Source of the DNA: Flammeovirgaceae bacterium BBD 1991-12
Lineage (GTDB): Bacteria > Bacteroidota > Bacteroidia > Cytophagales > Cyclobacteriaceae
Reading direction: 5' to 3'
Length of the DNA stretch: 64,000 bases
Assembly: GCA_001657315.1 (NCBI GenBank)
Contig: LYSV01000008.1
Span: 1 to 64,000 of the forward strand
Numbering within the stretch: the first letter of the stretch is position 1; every line of letters starts with the position of its first letter. The notes below the pieces were generated by a model that saw only the letters and a program-made list of their open reading frames with translations, searched no databases and was not told the origin of the DNA. Shown piece after piece: positions 7,930 through 16,658 of the stretch. A program made the translations under genes and the position numbers.

Positions 7930-10900
7930 TCAAGCGAATTCGACCATTTTACGGGCCAGATCCACGTTATCAGACAGCAGTTCGTAAAAGCTGTCCTTTG
8001 ATATCCTGAGCAGTGTAGCATCTTCGGCTGCAATGATAGACTGTGAAGTAAAGTCCGATGAATAGCTCATCTCTCCAATAAACTCACCATTTCCGACCCC
8101 TCCCCTGATCTGTCCGTTCACCAATATATTGATCGATCCCTTGTAGACTATATAAAAGTTGTTCTTTGCTTTACTAATATCAAGCAGTTCTCCTTCCTGA
8201 AAGGAGAGTTCTTCCGTTATATCCACCAGGTCTGCCAGCACGAGTCCGAAAATGTTCCTGAAGATCTCCAGCTCTTTTAAAAACACTATTTTGTCAAACC
8301 TGAGGCTTTGACCACCTTTTGATTTCGGCTTTAATATCAATTGATCGAGAACTCTTTTCTCATTGGCATCGATCCTCGCTGTGTGTTCTCCGTAAGCCTC
8401 CGGGTCCATTCTGTGTAAAGACCATGCGGCCATTTCCCTGATCAGCGGATCCGGATTAAAAATATTGGATATCAGGTCAAAATAGAACTCCCTGATCTCC
8501 AACAGGCCGATCTGGTAAATGATACAGGTTTTTGTCCACCGGTTGGTTTGGGAAAAGTCCCTGTTGAGCAGGAACTTCAGTATCATTTTGGAGTCGAGGC
8601 GCTCTCTGGGGTAGAATACTTCCAGTCGTTTTGCCTTCTCGGCATAAGACATATCATCCAGGACGGGGATGATCCTTTGCTTCAGATCCTCAGAGAGGAA
8701 TACATCCAGCAGCTCTACAGCATAGGTTATCCCTTCATTTGTACCACTTTCTATGTTCTCCTTTACCAGTTGGATAGACTGAGCGTCATAAAGCATAGAG
8801 AGCAACATGTAAATATGGCTGATATCATAATCGATCTCTTCTTCCAGCGCGGTTTTTATTTCCTTACCAAAATGCTCTTCTCCGACCTCATCTATTGCTG
8901 CCATATTCCACGCTATATCCTCTATATCGGACTCAATGGCATACTTTATTCGGGTGACCTGATTCACTCCGGCCTTGAATCCGGAATTGCCCAGGGCGAG
9001 AAGTACCTGAGAAGCCATCATCTTGTCAGGGTAATCGATCTTATTCCAAAGCATGGTCCGGGCCCGGGTCCCGCCAATTCTACCCATGATCTGCACTATA
9101 CGCTGCATAATCTGAGGGCTCTGACCGGATTTGTAAAATGAGGCATCCATAACGTCAAGTGCTCTTACCCCAATAAGAGAAACAGTACTGGCCGCAGGAA
9201 CGCTGAATGCCGGATCCTTCAGGTTTTGGATCAGCGCTCTTATGATCTCATCGTTATATCTCCTTTGAGCTGTTTTGATCGCGGTTAATCTCACCTTGGC
9301 ATCCACATCATGGAGCAGCTCTATAAGAAACGAGATATTTTCTTCCTCCTCAGTATTGGCCAGTAGTTCAGCCGCGTATTGCCGGTCATCGGTGTTGTTG
9401 GACTTTGCCAGTTTCGAAACCCGTGACTTGCCAATATCTCCGGATCTGAACAGCTCCAGCAGGTCCTTGTCACTCACAACTTTTTTCTTACCCCCAGGCT
9501 GCTCATTGAGGGAGATCACATACTGGTCGGATACGGAGGTACCCTTTATTTCGTTCATTTTGTTTTGCGCAAATTCATGGATCTCCGACGAATTATGCCC
9601 CATCATCCTGTTAATGGACTGGGGCAACAACTGTGGATTTATTTTTTCCAGCAGCTTGTAGGAAAATACCACCTTGTTTATGCGTTCATCCGTCAGAGAG
9701 TCTGACAATTCCTGCGTAAGCATCTGCACGGGAGTCTGTACTATTTCCCTGGCAGCCCTTTGCTGCTGTTCCAGCTTAAGCCTTATCTTATTTCTGTATT
9801 CATTATGCAGGTGGCCAATGATGAGAAAATAACCTACAATGACCATTAGCAGGAAATAGGAATAATGTATCAGCTCAAAGAAGGTAAGATAGGAAAGTCC
9901 GAGGATCAGGCCTCCTGCCAGCAGACGAGCTGATTCATTGACCACACCCTCCACCTTGGTCTGAATATTGAACCTTATCCTGTTATCCAGAGGCATGAAA
10001 TAGAGCTTAAAGGTGGGATTTTCCAATGAGTCACGCAGAGAGAAATTAAACAGCCTGCTTACCGCTATCAGCAGAAAGAACCAGATAAAAGAAGCTTCGC
10101 CTGAAGCCTGATATCCAAAGACAGTACCCGCCACTATGGCCCCTACTGTAAAGACCAGTAAGATAACCGGCAAAATGGTCAGGGTAACCTTTAATCCGTA
10201 CTCACTAATGATCTTGTCGTTTACGAACGTCTGCATAAGCAGCCCCAGTATGAGAACGGCAAGCGTAAAAAAAGCAAGAAAATTCCTTAGGTTATCCTCA
10301 TCGGGGTATTGCTGGGCCACTACATTCTGAAAGGAAAACTGAACGAAGGTAAAGGCCGTCATCGACAAAATGAGAAAGACTGAGAGTAGCTTCACATAGT
10401 GATCCTTCCTGAGGGATCTCAGGCGGGTATCTGATGCTTCTTCCTTTATATCCGAAATCTCAGCTTTTGATAAGTCATATTTTGCGGTAATCAATAAAAG
10501 GAACAGGGAAGAAATGATCAGACTGATCCCGCAGATCAAAAGGTAATCGGCCGTTTCGGGAATAAGTTCCCCTAAAAACGGGATGATCAGTGAAGCAAGA
10601 ATGGCTGCCGAAAGCTGCCCAATGTCAATTCCTCCTATGATCCGCTTGGACTGCCTGAGATCAAACAATCGCCCAAAAATACCCCAAAAGCCCAATAAAC
10701 ACACGGCCAGAATGGGACCTATAAGGGCAAACATCATGAACACCAGGTAATCCTGAACATCTGCTGAGCCTGTCTTGAAAATAATATAGATGCCGAAGGT
10801 GGCCATACAGATCAACAGGAGATTGCCCAACGCCAACTTTGCAAAGGCAATCCTGTTCTGAAGGTATGAAAAGACGGCCGTAGTTATAATTCCCAAAAAA

Positions 10901-11079
10901 CCAGAGAAAAGAATGGCCTCCTTCAGGTATTCCTCAAGGCGATTCAGGAAAAGGGTTTCAGCGCTGATCTGGTAAGTAGCCAGAAAAATACCCATGAAGA
11001 AACCCTTGCCCAGAAGCAGAACGACCTGGTGCTCTTCCTCAGGCCTGACGTTCAGAGCTGAATACAGTGCTTTGAGCAT
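7930..11079 (-). CDS. Transporter-like membrane protein fused to HEAT repeats and a cNMP-binding-like domain
   Basis: The first 430 of 1049 residues form about 12 membrane helices with the look of the MFS / ATP-ADP exchanger group (Npt-like). A helical HEAT-type region follows (about 450-900; DDRQYAAELLANTEEEENISFLIELLHDVDAKVRLTAIKTAQRR is split here by its natural repeat pattern, with further units such as REMAAWSLHRMDPEA). The last 120 residues form a cyclic-nucleotide-binding-like fold (ELSFQEGELLDI, FYIVYKGSINILV, GEFIGEMSY). In the phosphate-binding cassette the usual Arg after GE is not evident (SDFTSQS instead), so cNMP binding is doubtful. The gene is single, after the terminator of the OmpH-like gene. 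The substrate is unknown. Confidence 0.8.
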   Translation of the reverse strand: MLKALYSALNVRPEEEHQVVLLLGKGFFMGIFLATYQISAETLFLNRLEEYLKEAILFSGFLGIITTAVFSYLQNRIAFAKLALGNLLLICMATFGIYIIFKTGSADVQDYLVFMMFALIGPILAVCLLGFWGIFGRLFDLRQSKRIIGGIDIGQLSAAILASLIIPFLGELIPETADYLLICGISLIISSLFLLLITAKYDLSKAEISDIKEEASDTRLRSLRKDHYVKLLSVFLILSMTAFTFVQFSFQNVVAQQYPDEDNLRNFLAFFTLAVLILGLLMQTFVNDKIISEYGLKVTLTILPVILLVFTVGAIVAGTVFGYQASGEASFIWFFLLIAVSRLFNFSLRDSLENPTFKLYFMPLDNRIRFNIQTKVEGVVNESARLLAGGLILGLSYLTFFELIHYSYFLLMVIVGYFLIIGHLHNEYRNKIRLKLEQQQRAAREIVQTPVQMLTQELSDSLTDERINKVVFSYKLLEKINPQLLPQSINRMMGHNSSEIHEFAQNKMNEIKGTSVSDQYVISLNEQPGGKKKVVSDKDLLELFRSGDIGKSRVSKLAKSNNTDDRQYAAELLANTEEEENISFLIELLHDVDAKVRLTAIKTAQRRYNDEIIRALIQNLKDPAFSVPAASTVSLIGVRALDVMDASFYKSGQSPQIMQRIVQIMGRIGGTRARTMLWNKIDYPDKMMASQVLLALGNSGFKAGVNQVTRIKYAIESDIEDIAWNMAAIDEVGEEHFGKEIKTALEEEIDYDISHIYMLLSMLYDAQSIQLVKENIESGTNEGITYAVELLDVFLSEDLKQRIIPVLDDMSYAEKAKRLEVFYPRERLDSKMILKFLLNRDFSQTNRWTKTCIIYQIGLLEIREFYFDLISNIFNPDPLIREMAAWSLHRMDPEAYGEHTARIDANEKRVLDQLILKPKSKGGQSLRFDKIVFLKELEIFRNIFGLVLADLVDITEELSFQEGELLDISKAKNNFYIVYKGSINILVNGQIRGGVGNGEFIGEMSYSSDFTSQSIIAAEDATLLRISKDSFYELLSDNVDLARKMVEFA

Positions 11080-11149
11080 GAATTGGAGTTTAAAAAATGG
11101 TTATCCCTAAAAAGTTCAAAAGATAGTCATACACTGAGCAATATACAAA

Positions 11150-11176
11150 TAATAAAAGCCTGAAGATCAGGCTTTC
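11150..11176 (-). terminator. Rho-independent terminator of the OmpH-like gene
   Basis: AAAGCCTGA at 11155-11163 pairs with TCAGGCTTT at 11167-11175. Read on the minus strand the hairpin is followed by TTTTATTATTT. It lies 30 bases after the stop of the OmpH-like gene and separates it from the transporter fusion gene. Confidence 0.75.
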
Positions 11177-11205
11177 CGGGGTATTAAATATTTATTTCGA
11201 TAAGG

Positions 11206-11835
11206 CTACTCCACGGCCGTTGTATCGGATTTGCCTGGTACGGATTGAGACTGCTCATTTCTGTAAGTCTCATTCAGGCCTTCTATAACAGACCGGGTAA
11301 TGTCCATACTATCACTGGCAAACAATACATCGCTTCCCTGATTGTACTTCACCACCAGTTGAAGCCCTTTATCCTTACTGTAAGCCTGCAGAAAAGAAGT
11401 GACTTTTTCATACAACTCCTGGTTAATGGCTGATTCTTCTTTCAATAGCTCCTGGGTAAGACTTTCCTGATACAATCTAAGATTCTGCTGCTTCTTTACA
11501 AGGCTCTCTTCAATTGCTTTCGCCTGTCCAATGGTGAGGCTGGCCAGTGTTCTCTGATAATCGTTCACCTCATTCTGCAATCCCTGCGCCCTGTTTTGGT
11601 ACTCGGTCTCCAGCTTTTCAGACTTTTCCTTTAATCTTTCCTGTACTTCTTTGAAGTAATCATAATTGGCCAGCACAGTGTCCGAATTGATATATGCTAC
11701 ACTGTAATCCATGTGTACATTACTGACCTTTGCATCTGTGTTTTCAACCGAACCGGCCTCTGAAAAATGGAGGTAATAAAGAATGACCACCGCCACGGTC
11801 AACACTACGTTCAAAACTATTGATACATTTTTCAC
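11206..11835 (-). CDS. OmpH/Skp-like periplasmic coiled-coil protein, membrane-anchored
   Basis: I take the GTG at 11835 as start, giving MKNVSIVLNVVLTVAVV; the frame extends upstream to 11922 but that part has no signal-like character and covers a Bacteroidota-type -7 sequence (TTACTTTGCA read on the minus strand). The 209-residue product has an N-terminal membrane helix (about 5-25), the OmpH-type opening VAYINSDTVLANYDYFKEVQERL, a long coiled coil (about 70-150) and a typical C-terminal part LQLVVKYNQGSDVLFASDSMDIT. OmpH/Skp proteins hold unfolded outer-membrane proteins in the periplasm. This copy keeps its anchor rather than a cleavable signal peptide and carries a non-conserved tail. 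It is transcribed alone or with the rhomboid gene 178 bases upstream. Confidence 0.8.
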   Translation of the reverse strand: MKNVSIVLNVVLTVAVVILYYLHFSEAGSVENTDAKVSNVHMDYSVAYINSDTVLANYDYFKEVQERLKEKSEKLETEYQNRAQGLQNEVNDYQRTLASLTIGQAKAIEESLVKKQQNLRLYQESLTQELLKEESAINQELYEKVTSFLQAYSKDKGLQLVVKYNQGSDVLFASDSMDITRSVIEGLNETYRNEQSQSVPGKSDTTAVE

Positions 11836-12013
11836 ATTCGTAAATTTTAAAACAGGGTGCAAAGTAAAGAAAGAAAAAACGGATTTGCCAGCCATTACGG
11901 CCATTGGCATACTTCCTGTCACTTTCCGTCCTAACTCAGTGTTTAAGGCCTTTGAATATTCTGCATATCAAAGAATTCAATAGAGTATACAGGAAGCTAC
12001 CGATGGTGGAGAG

Positions 12014-12718
12014 TCAATCAAGGTCATCAAGGTCTACGGTGTTGGTGTATGTTTTTGTTTTTGGTGGATCACCATCCGCCTCCTTTTTGGTGGTATAGGT
12101 GTAGCGGTAGGTAACCTCACCCTGCTCTTCTTCCTGGATAACAGTCTCGTGAGTATGGGCAAGCTTGTAGCTTTTAAAATATACGGCACAAAATATACCT
12201 GCAATAGCGCCCATAAGATGTGACTCCCATGAAATGTGGCTCTTTTCAGGCACCATGCCTGCGACAAATGATCCTCCGTATAAAAGAAGTATAACGAATG
12301 AGAGGGCCAGCGTATTCCTGTCACGACGGATAAATCCACTAAGCAGCAGGAAGGTCAGCATACCATAAACCAATCCGCTGGCACCGATATGATAGGCATC
12401 ACGAGCGGCTATCCACACCCAAAATCCTGTCATAAGATAGATCATAATGAGTACCGCAGGGGCTATCCGGTGATAAAAGTACAAAATGCCCATTCCCAGG
12501 ATGAGAACAGGAAAGGTGTTGGAAAGAAGGTGGAATATATCCCCATGGATCAGTGGTCCCGTGATTATGCCGATTGACCCGTTCAACGTTCTGGGCAGAA
12601 TACCGTATTCACTCAGATCAAGATCAAAGGTGAACTCAACAATTTTTACCAGCCAGATCAATAACACAAAAGCCAGTGTCAGATGTATACTTCCCCTCAG
12701 CCTCCTGCGCTCATCCAT
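12014..12718 (-). CDS. Rhomboid family intramembrane serine protease
   Basis: The 234-residue protein has about six membrane helices. The motif GASG at 112-115 provides the nucleophile Ser114, and SWESHLMGAIAG supplies the catalytic His167; HGDIFHLLSN at 58-67 is the usual loop/TM2 signature. The last 45 residues are polar, rich in Thr/Tyr/Glu, and probably lie in the cytoplasm. Rhomboids cut membrane-spanning segments of other proteins; the substrate here is unknown. The gene follows a small acidic protein gene by 15 bases, so the two are likely co-transcribed. Confidence 0.9.
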   Translation of the reverse strand: MDERRRLRGSIHLTLAFVLLIWLVKIVEFTFDLDLSEYGILPRTLNGSIGIITGPLIHGDIFHLLSNTFPVLILGMGILYFYHRIAPAVLIMIYLMTGFWVWIAARDAYHIGASGLVYGMLTFLLLSGFIRRDRNTLALSFVILLLYGGSFVAGMVPEKSHISWESHLMGAIAGIFCAVYFKSYKLAHTHETVIQEEEQGEVTYRYTYTTKKEADGDPPKTKTYTNTVDLDDLD

Positions 12719-12733
12719 AAATTTACAGTGTTT

Positions 12734-13300
12734 TCAGCGACCCATCATTTCCTCATCATGGAGCTGGAAGGAATAGGCCGTTTTGTCCAATTGCAGGCTG
12801 TCTTCGTTGTATTCCTTTACAAATTTTGCAATTACTTCGTGCGTTATTTCCTCCACGTTCAGCGCTACATCCAGACCTATGCCAAAATCAATATGAGGAT
12901 CCACTTCTACATGTTCGCTTACCTTAATCTCATCTTCCTCTTCCAGTTCCATGATCACCTCAGCCATAAAAAGCCCAATCTCCTCTTCCAGGTCATCGAG
13001 TGCTTCCATGTCACCGTTTTCGTCCTCCTCATATTTAATTTTTTTGAATTCAGGAAAATGTTTGGCCGCACGGTGCTCTGCCACCTCATAAAGCTCGCTG
13101 GAGTGGTGTAACCGGAGCGTGTAGATCACGGCGTCATAGATCACTTCCCTGCCTTCATACATCCCTATGAAGTAAAAATTTATGTATTCATCCGAGTTAT
13201 CCTCCGAATCCACTATCACAAATTCCTGATCGGTTTGTTTGATTTTTTCACGGTACTCCTGGATAACTTCAGGATCAAAACCACTGTTTACCGTCTTCAT
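12734..13300 (-). CDS. Acidic conserved hypothetical protein
   Basis: The 188-residue product has no signal peptide or membrane helix. It is strongly acidic, with an Asp/Glu-rich middle (EEDENGDMEALDDLEEE, about 95-112), which suggests a soluble cytoplasmic protein. I do not recognise the family. The reading frame is well supported by its codon pattern and by its place 15 bases before the rhomboid gene, on the same strand. Confidence 0.7.
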   Translation of the reverse strand: MKTVNSGFDPEVIQEYREKIKQTDQEFVIVDSEDNSDEYINFYFIGMYEGREVIYDAVIYTLRLHHSSELYEVAEHRAAKHFPEFKKIKYEEDENGDMEALDDLEEEIGLFMAEVIMELEEEDEIKVSEHVEVDPHIDFGIGLDVALNVEEITHEVIAKFVKEYNEDSLQLDKTAYSFQLHDEEMMGR

Positions 13301-13391
13301 ACAGGAGAAAATAGTTAATTTTTATTAATATAAAATAAATTGATATTAAACGCAAATAAATTTCAGGGCAGCATAACTGCCTTCGTTCAAC

Positions 13392-13733
13392 TCAATTTTC
13401 ACTGTTTAAACCGCCCAAAAAACTGTTAAAAAGCGCTAATATGAGGCTAAACAACAACGCCCACCAAAAGCCATACACTGTGAATCCCTGGATCAATGAA
13501 TCTGCCATAAGAATGATCACCGCATTGATCACCAGCAGAAAGATACCCAGTGTGATGATGGTAATAGGAATAGTCAGTATGACCAAGATCGGTTTGACGA
13601 TCATGTTCAGTACGGCCAAAACCGCTGCCACCACTATAGCCACAAAAAAGCTGCTTACCTCTACGCCAGGTAGTAGCCATGCGGTGATCATCACCGCCAA
13701 TGCACTCAGGATAAGTCGGATAAGAAATTTCAT
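13392..13733 (-). CDS. Four-helix membrane protein of the 'phage holin family' (Phage_holin_4_2 type)
   Basis: The 113-residue protein is almost entirely hydrophobic with four predicted helices. The pattern AVLAVLNMIVKPILVILTIPITIITLG is that of the small membrane family filed as Phage_holin_4_2. Despite the name, members are common chromosomal proteins without a link to lysis, and nothing phage-like lies nearby. Function unknown. Confidence 0.8.
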   Translation of the reverse strand: MKFLIRLILSALAVMITAWLLPGVEVSSFFVAIVVAAVLAVLNMIVKPILVILTIPITIITLGIFLLVINAVIILMADSLIQGFTVYGFWWALLFSLILALFNSFLGGLNSEN

Positions 13734-13876
13734 CTCTACTGTATAACAAACTTGATTTTGTATGACATACTGATCTTCAGTGTCTTGCTAGCCGTAAACC
13801 GGTGATTAAGGTTAAACAAAGCAGACACTCAAAAAATCATCACTTCACAGCCACGCTCGTTGAAAGTCATCCGTTT

Positions 13877-14389
13877 CTATTCTTCATACCATTTTGCATA
13901 CATCGGATAGTTATTGGCCGTTCGCCGGATAACTTCGTGCATCTCAGGACCGGTCTCCTTAACCTTCTTCGCCGGCACCCCGGCATAAACAGAGTTTTCC
14001 TCCACTACAGTACCCGGTAAAATAATGGCTCCTGCGGCAATGACCGCCCCTGTCTTCACTACTGCATCATCCATAATGATTGCGCCCATACCGATAAGTA
14101 CATTATCCTCAATGGTGCAGCCGTGTACAATGGCATTGTGAGCAACGGAAACATTACTTCCAATAACCGTTTTAGCCTTTTGATAGGTACAATGTATTAC
14201 AGCTCCATCCTGAATATTGGTGTTGTCACCAACAGTAATGGAATGTACATCTCCACGTACAACAGCATTGAACCACACCGTGCAATTATCACCCATTTTG
14301 ACTTCACCTACTACTACTGCATTTTCTGCAAAAAAACAGTCCCTGCCAAATTCCGGAGTAAAACCCCGGAGGCTTTTTATTATCGCCAT
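13877..14389 (-). CDS. Gamma-carbonic anhydrase family protein (YrdA/PaaY-like)
   Basis: The 170-residue product is a left-handed beta-helix of hexapeptide repeats (for example VVVGEVKMGDNCTVWFNAVVRGD and later VLIGMGAIIMDDAVV). The metal-ligand histidines of the family are present in VIHCTYQ, VAHNA and IVHG, and the family signature RGD at about 45-47 is there. Relatives are trimeric zinc or iron enzymes with weak carbonic-anhydrase activity or unknown activity. The C-terminal helix RRTANNYPMYAKWYEE is typical. It is divergent from yceI. Confidence 0.88.
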   Translation of the reverse strand: MAIIKSLRGFTPEFGRDCFFAENAVVVGEVKMGDNCTVWFNAVVRGDVHSITVGDNTNIQDGAVIHCTYQKAKTVIGSNVSVAHNAIVHGCTIEDNVLIGMGAIIMDDAVVKTGAVIAAGAIILPGTVVEENSVYAGVPAKKVKETGPEMHEVIRRTANNYPMYAKWYEE

Positions 14390-14429
14390 TATTTAATGTT
14401 TAAACATTTAAGTAAAAACTTTATTCGCC

Positions 14430-14437
14430 TAACTTTG
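14430..14437 (+). promoter_or_regulatory. Bacteroidota -7 promoter element (TAACTTTG) upstream of yceI
   Basis: The octamer matches TAnnTTTG exactly and lies 56 bases before the start of the YceI-like lipoprotein gene. I see no clear -33 TTG partner at the usual distance. Confidence 0.45.
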
Positions 14438-14493
14438 TTCCATATAATATTCGCAACCAATTTAGTATTTAAAACCAACTTAAATCGTCAACA

Positions 14494-15237
14494 ATGAAAA
14501 AATTACAATTATTCAGTTTATTGGCTATTCTCTTTGTAGTCGCTTCATGCGGACCCAAATCTGAGGGAACGGATGCTGAGGTATCTGAAGCTAAGGAAGT
14601 AGAAGAGGTATCTGCCTCTGCAGCAGAGTACACTGTGGATGTGACTGCCAGCTCTGTTTCATGGATAGGCAGTAAGCCTGTTGGTAAACATAATGGCATA
14701 ATTCCGGTATCCAATGGAAGTATCAAGGTGGAGAACGGCGCTATTGTAGGTGGAACAGTGACTATAAATGTCGCAGACATCCGGAATGAGGACCTGGAAG
14801 GAGATTCTACTATGCAGGGCAAGTTGATCGGACATTTGAAATCACCGGACTTCTTTGCTGCCGAAGAATTTCCGACAGCGGAGTTTGTAGTAACTTCCGT
14901 AGAGTCATATTCAGCAGATGAAGTTGTGGAAGACAAGGAAGAGATCGAGTTCGAATACAAGCCTGCCGCTGCCTCTGAACATATGGTGGAATCTCCTACG
15001 CATAAGATCACCGGCAATCTGACCATGAGAGGTACAACCCTTAGCATTTCCTTTCCGGCACATGTTTCTATGGACAACGGAATGATCAAGGCCAAAGCCA
15101 AGTTTAATATCGACAGAACACGATGGGGATTGAAATATGGTGAAGAGGCCTCCATTACAGAAAAAGCCAAGGATAAGTTCATCTACAACACCGTGAATGT
15201 TGGCTTTGACCTCGTAGCTTCAGCAGAAAATATGTAA
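14494..15237 (+). CDS. YceI-like lipoprotein
   Basis: The 247-residue product has a lipoprotein signal with lipobox VASC at about 16-19. A short Glu/Ala/Ser-rich linker leads to a YceI domain: YTVDVTASSVSWIGSKPVGKHNG, then GGTVTINVADI and LKSPDFFAAEEFPTAEFVVTSV. YceI proteins are lipocalin-like barrels that bind isoprenoid-type lipids. The linker between FVVTSV and the late TGNLTMRGTT strand is longer and acidic compared with E. coli YceI. A strong terminator follows at 15258, so it is probably monocistronic. Confidence 0.88.
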   Translation: MKKLQLFSLLAILFVVASCGPKSEGTDAEVSEAKEVEEVSASAAEYTVDVTASSVSWIGSKPVGKHNGIIPVSNGSIKVENGAIVGGTVTINVADIRNEDLEGDSTMQGKLIGHLKSPDFFAAEEFPTAEFVVTSVESYSADEVVEDKEEIEFEYKPAAASEHMVESPTHKITGNLTMRGTTLSISFPAHVSMDNGMIKAKAKFNIDRTRWGLKYGEEASITEKAKDKFIYNTVNVGFDLVASAENM

Positions 15238-15257
15238 ACGGCTCTACAAACGAACAG

Positions 15258-15288
15258 AAAGGGAATTGAGTGATCAGTTCCCTTTTTT
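15258..15288 (+). terminator. Rho-independent terminator after yceI
   Basis: AAAGGGAA (15258-15265) pairs with TTCCCTTT (15278-15285), followed by further T residues to 15288. It closes the YceI-like gene and lies just before the promoter of pabB. Confidence 0.8.
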
Positions 15289-15294
15289 GTTTGA

Positions 15295-15302
15295 TAACTT
15301 TG
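15295..15302 (+). promoter_or_regulatory. Bacteroidota -7 element (TAACTTTG) upstream of pabB
   Basis: An exact TAnnTTTG match, 12 bases before the ATG at 15315. It makes the ATG at 15270 an impossible start for this promoter and favours 15315. Confidence 0.5.
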
Positions 15303-15314
15303 GCCTTTACAGCC

Positions 15315-16595
15315 ATGAAGAGACAGGACAAAACCTTTGAAATAGAAGATATCGCTACCTTCAGGAATAAAAGCCTGCAATGGGCCAGTCAGTTTTCTCA
15401 TTGCTGCCTGTTCAACTCCAATCAAATTGATTTTCCCTACAAACCCTTCAAAAACTTTCTGGCAGCAGGTTGTGAACATGAGATCTTGTTTAACGGACAA
15501 AATGATTTTGATGCGTTAAAAGCGGTGTTTGACACTACAAAGGACTGGCTCGTGGGCCATTTTAGCTATGATCTGAAAAATCAGACAGAGGATCTTCACT
15601 CCTTCAATAAAGACCTTATAGGGTTTGAGGACATCTCATTCTTTCAACCGGCGCACCTGATCTTTTTTGACCACAGAAAGGTCACTGTTCAAACCTGCGG
15701 TGACCCTACGGAAGTCTTCAGGGAGATCGAGGCCATTAATCCAAAGGAGAAAAAGACTGCAAACATTGCTGTACAAAACACTGTGACACGTGATCAATAC
15801 ATTGATACGGTACACAAACTCAGAGAACATATAAGTGAAGGGGATATCTATGAGATCAACTACTGCATGGAGTTTTTTTCGGAAGATGCACAACTCGATC
15901 CTGTCCGGTTCTTTACTGAACTGATCGCACTCTCGCCCACTCCGTTTTCTACATTTTACAAACGTAGGCATCATTATGCACTATGCGCCAGCCCTGAACG
16001 GTTCATAAAAAAAACGGTCAGGAAAATAACCTCACAACCCATCAAGGGTACTGCAAGGAGAGGAACCTCTTCCTACGAAGACGAAATGATCAAACAAAAG
16101 CTACGGACTGATGAAAAAGAGCTGGCGGAAAATATGATGATCGTGGACCTTGTGCGTAATGATCTGGCCAGAAGCAGTACACCCGGAACTGTGAAAGTAG
16201 ACGAGATGTTTGGTATCTATACCTTTAAACAATTGCATCAAATGATATCAACGGTGAGTGGAACACTCAGAGAGGATGTGCATCCTGTTGATTCCATCAA
16301 GAATGCCTTCCCGATGGGAAGTATGACCGGCGCTCCGAAAATCAAGGTGATGGAGCTTATTGAAAGATATGAAAGATCAAAACGCGGACTCTTTTCCGGA
16401 AGTATAGGGTACTTTACACCGTCAGGTGATTTTGATTTTAATGTGGTGATCAGAACGTTGCTGTACAGACAGGATTTGAGTAGAATATCATTTCAGGTAG
16501 GAAGTGCCATCACTTACGATTCTGATCCCGAAAATGAGTACGAAGAATGCCTCCTGAAGGCGCAGGCCATCTCAGCTTTGCTAGCCAACAAATGA
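15315..16595 (+). CDS. pabB: Aminodeoxychorismate synthase component I
   Basis: The product (426 residues from the ATG at 15315) belongs to the chorismate-binding family. The motif PIKGT, with Lys, is the mark of aminodeoxychorismate synthase rather than anthranilate synthase (PIAGT). Other family motifs are AENMMIVDLVRNDLAR, MGSMTGAPK and the C-terminal FQVGSAITYDSDPENEYEE. It joins chorismate with glutamine-derived ammonia to give 4-amino-4-deoxychorismate for folate. The matching lyase (class IV PLP enzyme) is at 42261 in this window; no glutamine amidotransferase is present here. I chose the start at 15315 because a -7 promoter element overlaps the longer frame. Confidence 0.88.
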   Translation: MKRQDKTFEIEDIATFRNKSLQWASQFSHCCLFNSNQIDFPYKPFKNFLAAGCEHEILFNGQNDFDALKAVFDTTKDWLVGHFSYDLKNQTEDLHSFNKDLIGFEDISFFQPAHLIFFDHRKVTVQTCGDPTEVFREIEAINPKEKKTANIAVQNTVTRDQYIDTVHKLREHISEGDIYEINYCMEFFSEDAQLDPVRFFTELIALSPTPFSTFYKRRHHYALCASPERFIKKTVRKITSQPIKGTARRGTSSYEDEMIKQKLRTDEKELAENMMIVDLVRNDLARSSTPGTVKVDEMFGIYTFKQLHQMISTVSGTLREDVHPVDSIKNAFPMGSMTGAPKIKVMELIERYERSKRGLFSGSIGYFTPSGDFDFNVVIRTLLYRQDLSRISFQVGSAITYDSDPENEYEECLLKAQAISALLANK

Positions 16596-16628
16596 TTACT
16601 GACATTATGTCACTTGTGGCGTAATGCC

Positions 16629-16636
16629 TACCTTTG
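16629..16636 (+). promoter_or_regulatory. Bacteroidota -7 element (TACCTTTG) upstream of miaB
   Basis: Exact TAnnTTTG match 22 bases before the ATG at 16659. An upstream TTG exists at 16614 but is closer than the usual 19-base spacing. Confidence 0.5.
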
Positions 16637-16658
16637 CAGTCTGAATCGACGTTTTGGA

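Noticed and set aside
8548-9141. 197-codon plus-strand frame
   Set aside because: It is antisense to the HEAT region of the transporter fusion and codes for nothing recognisable.
13392-13733. 'Phage holin' as a sign of a prophage
   Set aside because: The family name is misleading; no other phage gene is near.
14469-15182. 237-codon minus-strand frame
   Set aside because: It is antisense to the well-supported yceI gene and its translation has no family resemblance.
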